Source of the DNA: Psychrobacter phenylpyruvicus DSM 7000 = NBRC 102152
Lineage (GTDB): Bacteria; Pseudomonadota; Gammaproteobacteria; Pseudomonadales; Moraxellaceae
DNA length: 64,000 bases
Assembly (NCBI RefSeq): GCF_000685805.1
Contig: NZ_JMKP01000012.1
Span: forward strand, 19,021-83,020
Reading direction: 5' to 3'
Both the position numbers and the translations under genes were made by a program. Positions 16,616 to 24,396 of this stretch are shown here, one piece after another (within the stretch, counting starts at the first letter, position 1; each line of letters starts with the position of its first letter). A model generated the notes under the pieces. It worked only from the letters and a program-made list of their open reading frames with translations. It searched no databases and had not been told where the DNA came from.

Positions 16616-17031
16616 GTGACACTCCTTGTGATTTTTATTAAGCCATAACCTTTTGTTATCTATAAAGAAATAAGCGTTAAGGCTAGGGTTTATAAACTGC
16701 AGTATTCCTTTGCATGCTTAGCCATAGTAATACTTAATCCTAGCTAGAAAAAGCTGCTTATTGTATGCAATACTTACTTGAGTTATAAAATATAGTTATA
16801 ACTTAATTTACTATTAACCTAGTTAAGAGGCTGATTAGATTAATAGCTAATTATTCAGTGCAGAGAGTCTTATAACCAAAAGAGTGGTTTGACATAACCA
16901 TATTCAATTAGTTGCCCTGCTACACGTGGTAGTATATTGAGTTTTTTGAAAGTAAGGCTCTAAGCTTAGTGTCGCTGTCGCCACTGTCAGTTGCGCCCGA
17001 TCCAAACTTTCTTTTCTTATTTGAGGTATTT
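16616..17031. other. Divergent promoter region, aldehyde dehydrogenase / Nramp-like genes
   Basis: A 416-bp non-coding stretch between divergent units. It must hold promoters for both, but no confident -35/-10 pair was assigned. A GC/GG arrangement at 16709-16726 resembles a sigma-54 site but has wrong spacing (see rejected). A near-palindrome CTACACGTGGTAG occurs near 16920. Confidence 0.4.
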
Positions 17032-18291
17032 ATGAGCAGAGTATCCCCAGAAACTGACAAAAATAACGATAAGTTTAGTTGGCGTATTTTTGGGCCAGGT
17101 ATTTTATTGGCAACAGGCGCAGTCGGTGGCTCACATCTTATTTCATCTACTCAGGCCGGTGCTCTATATGGATGGCAGCTAGCCATTATGATTATTTTGG
17201 CCAACTTCTTTAAATATCCGTTTTTTAAATTCAGCACAGACTATGTGTACGATACTGGTGAATCGCTCATTGCGGGCTACGCCAAGAAGTCTGCTATTTA
17301 TCTATGGGTATACAGCATACTATTGTTGGCTTCAGCTGTGATTAGCGTTGGCGCAGTGGCCTTATTAACCTCGGTTATTCTACAGTTCATGTTGCCTGAA
17401 GGATTAATGTCTATCACTCTGGTTTCGTTATTGGTAATGGGTGTATCTTGGTTATTCTTAGTGCTGGGTCATTACAAATTGTTAGACCGGTTTAATAAGT
17501 GGATTATGGCTGCACTCATCATTACCACAATCTTGGCGGTATTTATTGCTGCTGGCAAGCCAATTGCTAGAGCTCCAGACTTCGTAGAAATGTCACCTTG
17601 GAATATGGCCTCGTTAGGATTTATTGTGGCACTAATGGGCTGGATGCCTGCACCGCTTGAGTTTGCGGCCATGACTTCAATGTGGACCAAAGAAAAAGTG
17701 AAAACCGATCAGACCACGTATAAACAAGGCTTAATTGATTTTAATGCGGGGTATATCTCAAGTGCTATTTTGGCATTGTTCTTTTTGGCCTTAGGGGTTT
17801 TTGTTCAGTACGGCTCTGGCGCTGAAATTGAGATGCAAGGTGGGGCTTATATTGGTCAGCTGATTAATATGTATACCGCTACCATTGGCGACTGGTCTAA
17901 GTTATTGGTGGCATTCGTGGCCTTTATGGTGATGTTTGGTACAACCGTGGCCTGTGCCGATGGTTATGGCCGCTCATTGGCAGAAAGTACGCGTCTTATC
18001 AAAGGCGATGCTGAAGCCAGTAATAAACAAACCTTATTTTGGACCACTTACACCGTATTGGGCGGCTTTATTGTGATCACTTTCTTCCAAGGTCAGCTTG
18101 GAAGCATGTTGAAGTTTGCCATGATTTCAGCCTTTGTGCTGGCTCCGGTATTTGGCTGGCTTAACTATTCATTAATCAAAAGCCAGAAACAGCTGTCAAC
18201 GGGCATGACTATTTATAGTATTTCTGGACTTATATTTCTAGCGGCTGTGGCTCTATTATTTATGGCCCAGCTAACCGGCTTAATCGCTTAA
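17032..18291 (+). CDS. Nramp-like divalent metal transporter homologue (copy 1)
   Basis: A polytopic inner-membrane protein of 419 residues with about eleven hydrophobic segments, in the Nramp (SLC11) superfamily by overall pattern. It opens with FGPGILLATGAVGGSHLISSTQ, then AGALYGWQLAI and NFFKYPFFKF. Canonical Nramp helix 1 carries DPGN and helix 6 carries an MPH motif that bind the metal. Here these positions read GGSH-like and WMPAPLEF, so the usual Asp/Asn and His ligands are missing and the substrate is uncertain. The Met at 17032 is chosen because GAGG lies 7 bases upstream; a GTG at 16969 would add a poorly supported leader. It is followed by a close paralogue. Confidence 0.75.
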   Translation: MSRVSPETDKNNDKFSWRIFGPGILLATGAVGGSHLISSTQAGALYGWQLAIMIILANFFKYPFFKFSTDYVYDTGESLIAGYAKKSAIYLWVYSILLLASAVISVGAVALLTSVILQFMLPEGLMSITLVSLLVMGVSWLFLVLGHYKLLDRFNKWIMAALIITTILAVFIAAGKPIARAPDFVEMSPWNMASLGFIVALMGWMPAPLEFAAMTSMWTKEKVKTDQTTYKQGLIDFNAGYISSAILALFFLALGVFVQYGSGAEIEMQGGAYIGQLINMYTATIGDWSKLLVAFVAFMVMFGTTVACADGYGRSLAESTRLIKGDAEASNKQTLFWTTYTVLGGFIVITFFQGQLGSMLKFAMISAFVLAPVFGWLNYSLIKSQKQLSTGMTIYSISGLIFLAAVALLFMAQLTGLIA

Positions 18292-18369
18292 ATTGCAATA
18301 AATAACTCTAATGACTCTGCCTAGCAGAAATCCTTTATAAGACACAAACGCATTTAAGGTAATTCACTA

Positions 18370-19632
18370 ATGAGCACTTCATCTACTCATTCAGCCCAAA
18401 GCAACGCTGGATTCAATTGGAAAAATTTTGGCCCTGGTATTTTATTAGCTACCGCAGCCATTGGTGGTTCGCATTTAATTTCGTCAACCCAAGCTGGTGC
18501 GTTATACGGTTGGCAACTGGCGATTATGATTATTTTGGCCAACTTTTTTAAATATCCGTTCTTCAAGTTCGGTACGGACTATGTCTATGAGACCGGAGAC
18601 TCTTTGGTAGCAGGCTATGCCAAAAAGTCAAAGTTATATCTTTGGGCGTTTTTTATATTATCGCTAGCGGCTTCAGTAATTAGTACGGGCGCTGTTGCTT
18701 TATTAACTGCTGTTATTTTGGGCTTTATGTTGCCAGAAAGTTGGGGCTTATCAACCACAACCTTGTCGTTAATAGTCATGAGTGTGTCGTGGCTATTCTT
18801 AATCCTCGGCCACTATAAAATGCTTGATAAAGTGACTAAGTGGATTATGGTGGCATTGACCTTGGCAACTTTAGCGGCAGTTATCATTGCTGCTGGCAAG
18901 CCTACTGCCATTGCTCCTGACTTTGTCGCTACTTCCCCTTGGAATATGGCTACCCTAGCCTTTATTGTGGCGCTTATGGGCTGGATGCCAGCGCCGCTCG
19001 AGTTCTCTGCCATTAACTCAATGTGGATTTCTGCTAAGATTAGAAACGACCATACAACGCACCGTCAAGGTTTAATCGACTTCAATGTCGGCTTTATTGC
19101 CACTTCTGTTTTGGCATTATTGTTTTTGGCATTAGGGGTGTATGTCCAATACGGCTCTGGGGTAGAGATTCAGACGCAAGGCGGCGCCTATGTTGGTCAG
19201 TTGATTAGTATGTATACTGCTACCATTGGTGAGTGGTCAAGACTGCTAGTCGCCTTTATTGCTTTTATGGTGATGTTTGGTACTACTATTACCTGTGCTG
19301 ATGGTTATGGCCGAGTTAATGCCGAAAGCTGGCGCTTGATAAAAGGCGATATGGCTGCCTCGCAAAAACAAATTCTGGTATGGACCACCTATTGCGTTTG
19401 GGGCGGGTTTATTATTATTACCTTCTTCACAGGTCAGCTAGGAGCGATGTTGAAATTCGCCATGATTACTGCCTTTGTTTCTGCTCCTATCTTTGGTTGG
19501 TTAAATTACTCTCTTGCCAAAAATCATCAGCAGTTATCGCCAGGCATGAAGCTGTATAGTATTGCAGGATTGATTTTCTTAGGGGGTATCGCGCTATTAT
19601 TTATGGCTCAGCTACTAGGTATTATTGATTAA
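18370..19632 (+). CDS. Nramp-like divalent metal transporter homologue (copy 2)
   Basis: A 420-residue paralogue of the preceding gene, similar along its whole length (shared GSHLISSTQAGALYGWQLA, FIVALMGWMPAPLEF, VAFMVMFGTT-like segments). It arose by tandem duplication and has diverged mostly in loops and in helices 3-5. It has the same non-canonical helix 1 and helix 6 motifs. The 78-bp gap and shared orientation suggest co-transcription, and a terminator follows at 19703. Two subunits of this kind could differ in substrate or act together; nothing in the sequence decides. Confidence 0.75.
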   Translation: MSTSSTHSAQSNAGFNWKNFGPGILLATAAIGGSHLISSTQAGALYGWQLAIMIILANFFKYPFFKFGTDYVYETGDSLVAGYAKKSKLYLWAFFILSLAASVISTGAVALLTAVILGFMLPESWGLSTTTLSLIVMSVSWLFLILGHYKMLDKVTKWIMVALTLATLAAVIIAAGKPTAIAPDFVATSPWNMATLAFIVALMGWMPAPLEFSAINSMWISAKIRNDHTTHRQGLIDFNVGFIATSVLALLFLALGVYVQYGSGVEIQTQGGAYVGQLISMYTATIGEWSRLLVAFIAFMVMFGTTITCADGYGRVNAESWRLIKGDMAASQKQILVWTTYCVWGGFIIITFFTGQLGAMLKFAMITAFVSAPIFGWLNYSLAKNHQQLSPGMKLYSIAGLIFLGGIALLFMAQLLGIID

Positions 19633-19702
19633 TTAATCGACTGCCAATAGTTATCTGATCCTGTATTTAGCAATAACCAACTGACACTGCATATATTTGT
19701 TT

Positions 19703-19730
19703 AGAGCTGCTTTGATTACCAAGCAGCTCT
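19703..19730 (+). terminator. Rho-independent terminator after the Nramp-like pair
   Basis: A 10-bp perfect stem AGAGCTGCTT / AAGCAGCTCT with an 8-base loop and a T-run to 19737. Confidence 0.85.
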
Positions 19731-19891
19731 TTTTTTGGTTTTTAGCTTTTGCTATATCGGTTATAAATCTATAAAAACCAATAGAGAGCTTTATAAACTT
19801 TCTGTTGTATCGGTCAGTAGTTACGTTATATAGTCCTAATTATTCCCTTTTTACATCACTTTAGGGCCTATAAAGCAATTTGGAGGCTTAT

Positions 19892-20674
19892 ATGAAAGGT
19901 TTTGGATTTTTTCAAAAAACAAATAATAGCTCGCTTAACCAAGATAACAAAGCTCGCAGTGGTAAAGCTTATAACCATAAAGTTCATAGCCACTATGGCG
20001 CTATACTAGTGCTAGCACTGAGCGCCACTCCTTTAGCGCTAACAGGATGCAAACCACCTCCGACTGACCCTATGCTACAAACTATCCCTACCGATGCTGA
20101 GAAGTGGCAAGATAAACTGGGGGATACCCTAGAGCAATTATCAGAAGAAGACAGACAACTATTAAGCCGTTATATGATACGTATGCGGATGAGTAAAGCC
20201 TATGAAAAAGGGGCTATGCCGCGCGTGACTATCGGTAGGGCATTAGAACAACAACGCCAATATGAACTGCTACATCCAAATAATCCAACAGGTCGTAAAA
20301 GCCCGGTCACTCAAGAGGCTCAGCAAAACGAATTTACTATTACCTTACTTCCGGCCCGTACCAGTACGACAGATAGCTTAAACAATGTTGAGTTATCTTT
20401 TGTGTTAGCAAACAGAGGCAGTGCCGCCATTAGTAGCTTTAAAGGGACGCTACTTTTACGCTATCCAGCCTTCAAAAAACCAAAGCCTGTGGTTATCCCA
20501 CTGACCAAGTTTGAGCCCGCAATTGCACCCAATAATGCCAATAAAATAATTGCTGATGTGAGTATCTCAGATACCAATGTCATGAAGGCCATTCAAAATC
20601 CACAAAACATTGAGATTGTGGTCACAAAAGGTGAAATGGTCTTAACCGATGGTCGTGTCATTGAGTTTGAGTAA
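19892..20674 (+). CDS. Putative lipoprotein of unknown function
   Basis: A 260-residue protein. The Met at 19892 has a good GGAGG site 6 bases upstream and is preferred over the TTG at 19880. A long basic, Asn-rich N-region precedes the hydrophobic core and the lipobox ALTGC (Cys53). The mature part has an alpha-helical segment (DAEKWQDKLGDTLEQLSEEDRQLLSRYMIRMRM, about 68-100, which I describe by position), then a beta-rich domain from about 145 (ELSFVLANRGSAAISSF). The latter resembles a FxLyD or immunoglobulin-like fold. It ends 17 bp before the LysR gene, so the two may be co-transcribed. Confidence 0.6.
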   Translation: MKGFGFFQKTNNSSLNQDNKARSGKAYNHKVHSHYGAILVLALSATPLALTGCKPPPTDPMLQTIPTDAEKWQDKLGDTLEQLSEEDRQLLSRYMIRMRMSKAYEKGAMPRVTIGRALEQQRQYELLHPNNPTGRKSPVTQEAQQNEFTITLLPARTSTTDSLNNVELSFVLANRGSAAISSFKGTLLLRYPAFKKPKPVVIPLTKFEPAIAPNNANKIIADVSISDTNVMKAIQNPQNIEIVVTKGEMVLTDGRVIEFE

Positions 20675-20691
20675 AATCTAACGAGGAATAA

Positions 20692-21648
20692 ATGCAATTA
20701 AAAAGACTCACCGCTTTTCATACGGTCGCCGAACTAAAAAGCTTTAGTGAAGCGGCTGCAGCTACTGAGTTATCTCAGCCTACATTAAGCCGATTGATTA
20801 AGCAGTTAGAGGAAGATATCGGAGTTGAGCTTATTGATCGCTATCACCGCCCATTACAACTGACGGCTGCGGGACTGTTTTTTTATGAAAAAGTAGATTC
20901 AATATTAAAGGAGCTTGAGAGCAGTATTAACTTGACTAAAAAAATAGCGCATCCGCCCGATACTCTAAATATTGGTTTTGTGCCTTCGGTACTGTATGGC
21001 CTGCTCCCTACCATTATCTCTCGCATCAAACTGCGTCTCCCAGATTTGGCGGTGCATCTAAAAGACATTAGCTCCTTTAAGCAAGTTAATGCCCTTAAGG
21101 CGGGCGAGATAGATGTGGGTTTTGGTCGTTTTGCTCATGAGGATGTCAGTATTAAACAGCTGCTGTTGCGCCATGAGCGCTATGTGGCTGCCTTGCCGAA
21201 AACTCACCCGTTAACGGATCAGCAAGAGCTTCATCTATCGCAGCTTCAAGACAGCCGCATTATTCTCTACCATCAAACTCATTTGCCAGCCGCCAATATA
21301 CCAGCTGCGCAGGGTTCAGACTATGACAGCCCTGCCCTAATTGGCGAGCCATTATTGCATTTATTTGCTAAGCAATTCGCCTTGCCGCATCAAACCACCT
21401 CGGTTAGTGATATTCAAATAGCGCTTGGCTTAGTAGCTGCCGGTGAAGGCATTACTTTAGTGCCCGATAGCTTAAAGTCTGTACGTACTGAACAAATTAG
21501 TTATCGCAAGCTGGTTCATGAAGATGCAACCTCACCTATTTATCTCTGTGCTCTACAAAATCCTACCCACCCAGCATTTGAGACACTGCTCGAAGTCATT
21601 TATGAGGTTTATGAGCAACGAGGAATCACTTATCGCCGTGGCAAATAA
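20692..21648 (+). CDS. LysR-family transcriptional regulator
   Basis: A 318-residue DNA-binding regulator. The N-terminal winged helix-turn-helix (residues about 3-60, LKRLTAFHTVAELKSFSEAA, then STLSRLIKQLE-type helix as TELSQPTLSRLIKQLEED) is typical of LysR proteins. A periplasmic-binding-like effector domain from about 90 follows (LNIGFVPSVLYGLLP). It lies 346 bp upstream of prpB in the same direction. Control of the propionate genes is possible, but prp clusters are usually governed by PrpR or GntR-type proteins, so the target is inference. Confidence 0.88.
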   Translation: MQLKRLTAFHTVAELKSFSEAAAATELSQPTLSRLIKQLEEDIGVELIDRYHRPLQLTAAGLFFYEKVDSILKELESSINLTKKIAHPPDTLNIGFVPSVLYGLLPTIISRIKLRLPDLAVHLKDISSFKQVNALKAGEIDVGFGRFAHEDVSIKQLLLRHERYVAALPKTHPLTDQQELHLSQLQDSRIILYHQTHLPAANIPAAQGSDYDSPALIGEPLLHLFAKQFALPHQTTSVSDIQIALGLVAAGEGITLVPDSLKSVRTEQISYRKLVHEDATSPIYLCALQNPTHPAFETLLEVIYEVYEQRGITYRRGK

Positions 21649-21994
21649 AGCTTGATTTCCCTATTTTATCATTATAATTGTAACAAAATGTGTATTTTAA
21701 GCTCTATTTATAGTTCACAATTTACAGTTTATAAATACCATAAGCCTTAAAGAGTATGTTTTTAAATACAATCATTCATAAAATGAATACTATTATAAAA
21801 TCTAATATCATACTTTATAAATAATACCGTATAAGGTAATCCCCCTCTCTTCCTTATTGTCAAAATAAGGGGTAATCTATTGGCAAATATAGTCGATATG
21901 TAAAGAATATTCATAGTTTCAGATTACCCTAGTTATTCAGTTAGTCAGTTATTAATTTATTGTTCCAACCCCTTCTTAAGTCTAAGGAAAGATT
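21649..21994. other. prpB upstream region with inverted repeat
   Basis: A 346-bp AT-rich spacer upstream of prpB. It contains the 9-bp inverted repeat GGGTAATCT (21870-21878) and AGATTACCC (21921-21929), with a further related GGTAATCC near 21835. This arrangement could be an operator for the propionate operon, perhaps for the adjacent LysR protein. No promoter hexamers were assigned with confidence. Confidence 0.35.
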
Positions 21995-22888
21995 ATGACC
22001 TCTATCTCTGCCGGCAAGCGCTTTCGCGATGCTATCTCTGAACAAAAAGCCAACAACCAACCCTTACAGATCGTCGGTACCATCAATGCCTATACAGCCA
22101 TGATGGCAAAACAAGTGGGTCACAAAGCCATCTACTTATCAGGTGGCGGCGTGGCCAACGCTTCATACGGGTTACCGGATTTGGGGATGACTAGCTTAGA
22201 CAACGTATTAGAAGATGCTAGCCGTATTACTAATGCGGTCGATACTCCATTATTGGTAGATATTGATACCGGTTGGGGCGGTGCTTTTAACATTGCGCAA
22301 ACCATCAAAAAAATGGAGAAAGCTGGTGTTGCAGCGGTACATATCGAAGACCAAGTGGCACAAAAGCGTTGTGGTCACCGTCCTAACAAAGAAATTGTTT
22401 CAACCAGTGAAATGGTTGACCGTCTAAAAGCAGCCCTTGATGCCAAAGTGGATTCAGACTTCGTGGTTATGGCTCGTACTGATGCGCTATCTGTTGAAGG
22501 CTTAGAGGCTGCAGTGGAACGTGCCGTGGCTTTCCAAGAAGCGGGTGCGGATATGATTTTTGCTGAGGCATTAACCGATATCGAAATGTACCGCAAGTTC
22601 ACTGACGTACTAGATATCCCAGTATTGGCGAACATGACTGAATTTGGTCAAACGGATTTGTACACCACAGAGCAGTTATTTAAAGTAGGCGTGGATATGG
22701 TGTTATACCCATTGTCAGCATTCCGTGCGATGAATAAAGCAGCTCTAAATGTCTATCAGCATATCTTAGATGATGGTACTCAAGAAGCTGTGGTCGATAC
22801 TATGCAGACGCGCATGGAGCTGTATGATTTCTTAAACTACCATGAGTTTGAACAAAAACTAGATCAGCTTTTTGCCCAAAAAAAGTAA
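21995..22888 (+). CDS. prpB: Methylisocitrate lyase PrpB
   Basis: Cleaves 2-methylisocitrate to pyruvate and succinate, the last step of the 2-methylcitrate cycle. The 297-residue product shows the isocitrate-lyase-superfamily TIM-barrel features: [16 protein letters not shown] near 49-64, the metal-site segment DIDTGWG (89-95) and the catalytic-loop motif KRCGH (124-128) with Cys126, preceded by HIEDQ. Length fits PrpB (about 295). AAGGAAA lies just upstream of the ATG. It is the first gene of prpB-prpC-acnD-prpF. Confidence 0.95.
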   Translation: MTSISAGKRFRDAISEQKANNQPLQIVGTINAYTAMMAKQVGHKAIYLSGGGVANASYGLPDLGMTSLDNVLEDASRITNAVDTPLLVDIDTGWGGAFNIAQTIKKMEKAGVAAVHIEDQVAQKRCGHRPNKEIVSTSEMVDRLKAALDAKVDSDFVVMARTDALSVEGLEAAVERAVAFQEAGADMIFAEALTDIEMYRKFTDVLDIPVLANMTEFGQTDLYTTEQLFKVGVDMVLYPLSAFRAMNKAALNVYQHILDDGTQEAVVDTMQTRMELYDFLNYHEFEQKLDQLFAQKK

Positions 22889-22986
22889 AGCATGAGCCGC
22901 TAGAACAGCGAAAAAAATCATATTTACATTCTTAACGTACAATTAACCTTAACTTATCAAGTCACCTAAAAAAAAGGATTTTTATT

Positions 22987-24117
22987 ATGGCAGCAGGTAA
23001 AAAATTATCAGGCGCAGGTTTACGTGGACAAGTTGCAGGCAAGACGGCATTATCAACGGTAGGTAAATCAGGATCAGGTCTTACTTACCGTGGTTATGAT
23101 GTAAAAGATCTGGCTGAAAACTGCATCTTCGAAGAAGTGGCCTATTTATTATTATACGGTGAGCTACCCACGCAAGCTCAGCTTGATGACTACCAAGCCA
23201 CTTTGAAGCAGCTGCGTGATTTACCACAAGCCTTGAAAGATGTGCTAGAGCGTATTCCACAAGAGGCACACCCAATGGACGTTCTACGTACTGGGTGTTC
23301 AATGCTAGGTAACCTAGAGCCAGAGGATAGCTTCGAGCAGCAGCTAGATAAAACTAACCGTATGCTATCTGCTTTCCCAGCTATTATTAACTACTGGTAC
23401 CGCTATAGCCATGAGGGCGTAAAAATTGACTGTGTTACTGACTCAGACACCATCGGTGGTCACTTTTTACACCTATTAAAGGGTGAGAAACCAAGTGAGT
23501 TACATGAGCATGTAATGAACGTCTCTTTAATCTTGTATGCAGAGCACGAGTTCAACGCTTCTACCTTTACTGCACGTGTTTGTGCCTCTACCCTATCAGA
23601 CATTTTCTCTTGTATCACGGGCGCTATTGGTTCACTACGTGGCCCATTACACGGTGGTGCCAATGAGGCTGCGATGGAGTTAATCGAAAGCTTTGACTCT
23701 CCAGAAGCTGCTGAGCAAGGGCTACTTGGCATGTTACAGCGTAAAGATAAGATTATGGGCTTCGGTCATGCTATTTATAGCGAATCAGATCCCCGTAACG
23801 TTATTATCAAACAGTGGGCTGAAAAATTAGCCGCCGATGTCGGTGACGAAGTGTTGTACCCAGTTTCTGTACGCTGTGAAGAAGTGATGTGGCGTGAGAA
23901 AAAATTGTTCTGTAACGCCGACTTCTTCCATGCCTCGACCTATAACTTTATGGGAATTCCAACTAAGCTGTTTACTCCAATCTTCGTATGCTCGCGTCTA
24001 ACTGGTTGGGCCGCTCACGTATTCGAGCAACGTGCCGATAACCGTATTATTCGCCCAAGTGCTGAATATATTGGTGAAGAGCCAAGAGCAGTTCCGGCAA
24101 TTAGTGAGCGAGGTTAA
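22987..24117 (+). CDS. prpC: 2-methylcitrate synthase PrpC
   Basis: Condenses propionyl-CoA with oxaloacetate to 2-methylcitrate. The 376-residue product of the citrate synthase family has the conserved histidines in GPLHGGANEAA (His222) and GFGHAIY (His261), and a catalytic Asp in NADFFHASTY. The short N-terminus (SGAGLRGQVAGKTALSTVG) is characteristic of PrpC rather than the longer TCA-cycle GltA. It lies 98 bp after prpB with AAGGA upstream of the start. Confidence 0.95.
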   Translation: MAAGKKLSGAGLRGQVAGKTALSTVGKSGSGLTYRGYDVKDLAENCIFEEVAYLLLYGELPTQAQLDDYQATLKQLRDLPQALKDVLERIPQEAHPMDVLRTGCSMLGNLEPEDSFEQQLDKTNRMLSAFPAIINYWYRYSHEGVKIDCVTDSDTIGGHFLHLLKGEKPSELHEHVMNVSLILYAEHEFNASTFTARVCASTLSDIFSCITGAIGSLRGPLHGGANEAAMELIESFDSPEAAEQGLLGMLQRKDKIMGFGHAIYSESDPRNVIIKQWAEKLAADVGDEVLYPVSVRCEEVMWREKKLFCNADFFHASTYNFMGIPTKLFTPIFVCSRLTGWAAHVFEQRADNRIIRPSAEYIGEEPRAVPAISERG

Positions 24118-24176
24118 TTTGCTAGTAGCTGACTGGGATTTATGACTAATAATCACAAAATACCAATTGGTTAAAC

Positions 24177-24207
24177 CTCTGAAGAGCTCCCTATAAGCTC
24201 TTCAGAG
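24177..24207 (+). other. Strong hairpin between prpC and acnD
   Basis: A perfect 12-bp inverted repeat, CTCTGAAGAGCT and its complement, around a 7-base loop in the 279-bp prpC-acnD spacer. No T-tract follows, so it is not a standard terminator. It could protect the prpBC mRNA 3' end or set relative expression of the two halves of the operon. Confidence 0.55.
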
Positions 24208-24396
24208 AGTGGCTATAACCCTCATAGGCCTCTTAACCTTAAAAACCTTAATTTTGGCTTATTAACAAAATAAACGGTCATTAAACTTATTACATAATCC
24301 CTTCACTATTAGCAAGTTACATCTACTTAATTTAATCGCGATAATCATAGAACCTTGTAGCGATCAGTCTTTCATAATCTTAAAGGACAGCCAAAC

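Noticed and set aside
16709..16726. Sigma-54 promoter upstream of the aldehyde dehydrogenase gene
   Set aside because: TGGC and TGCA elements are present on the minus strand, but the GG-to-GC spacing is 8 instead of 10 bases.
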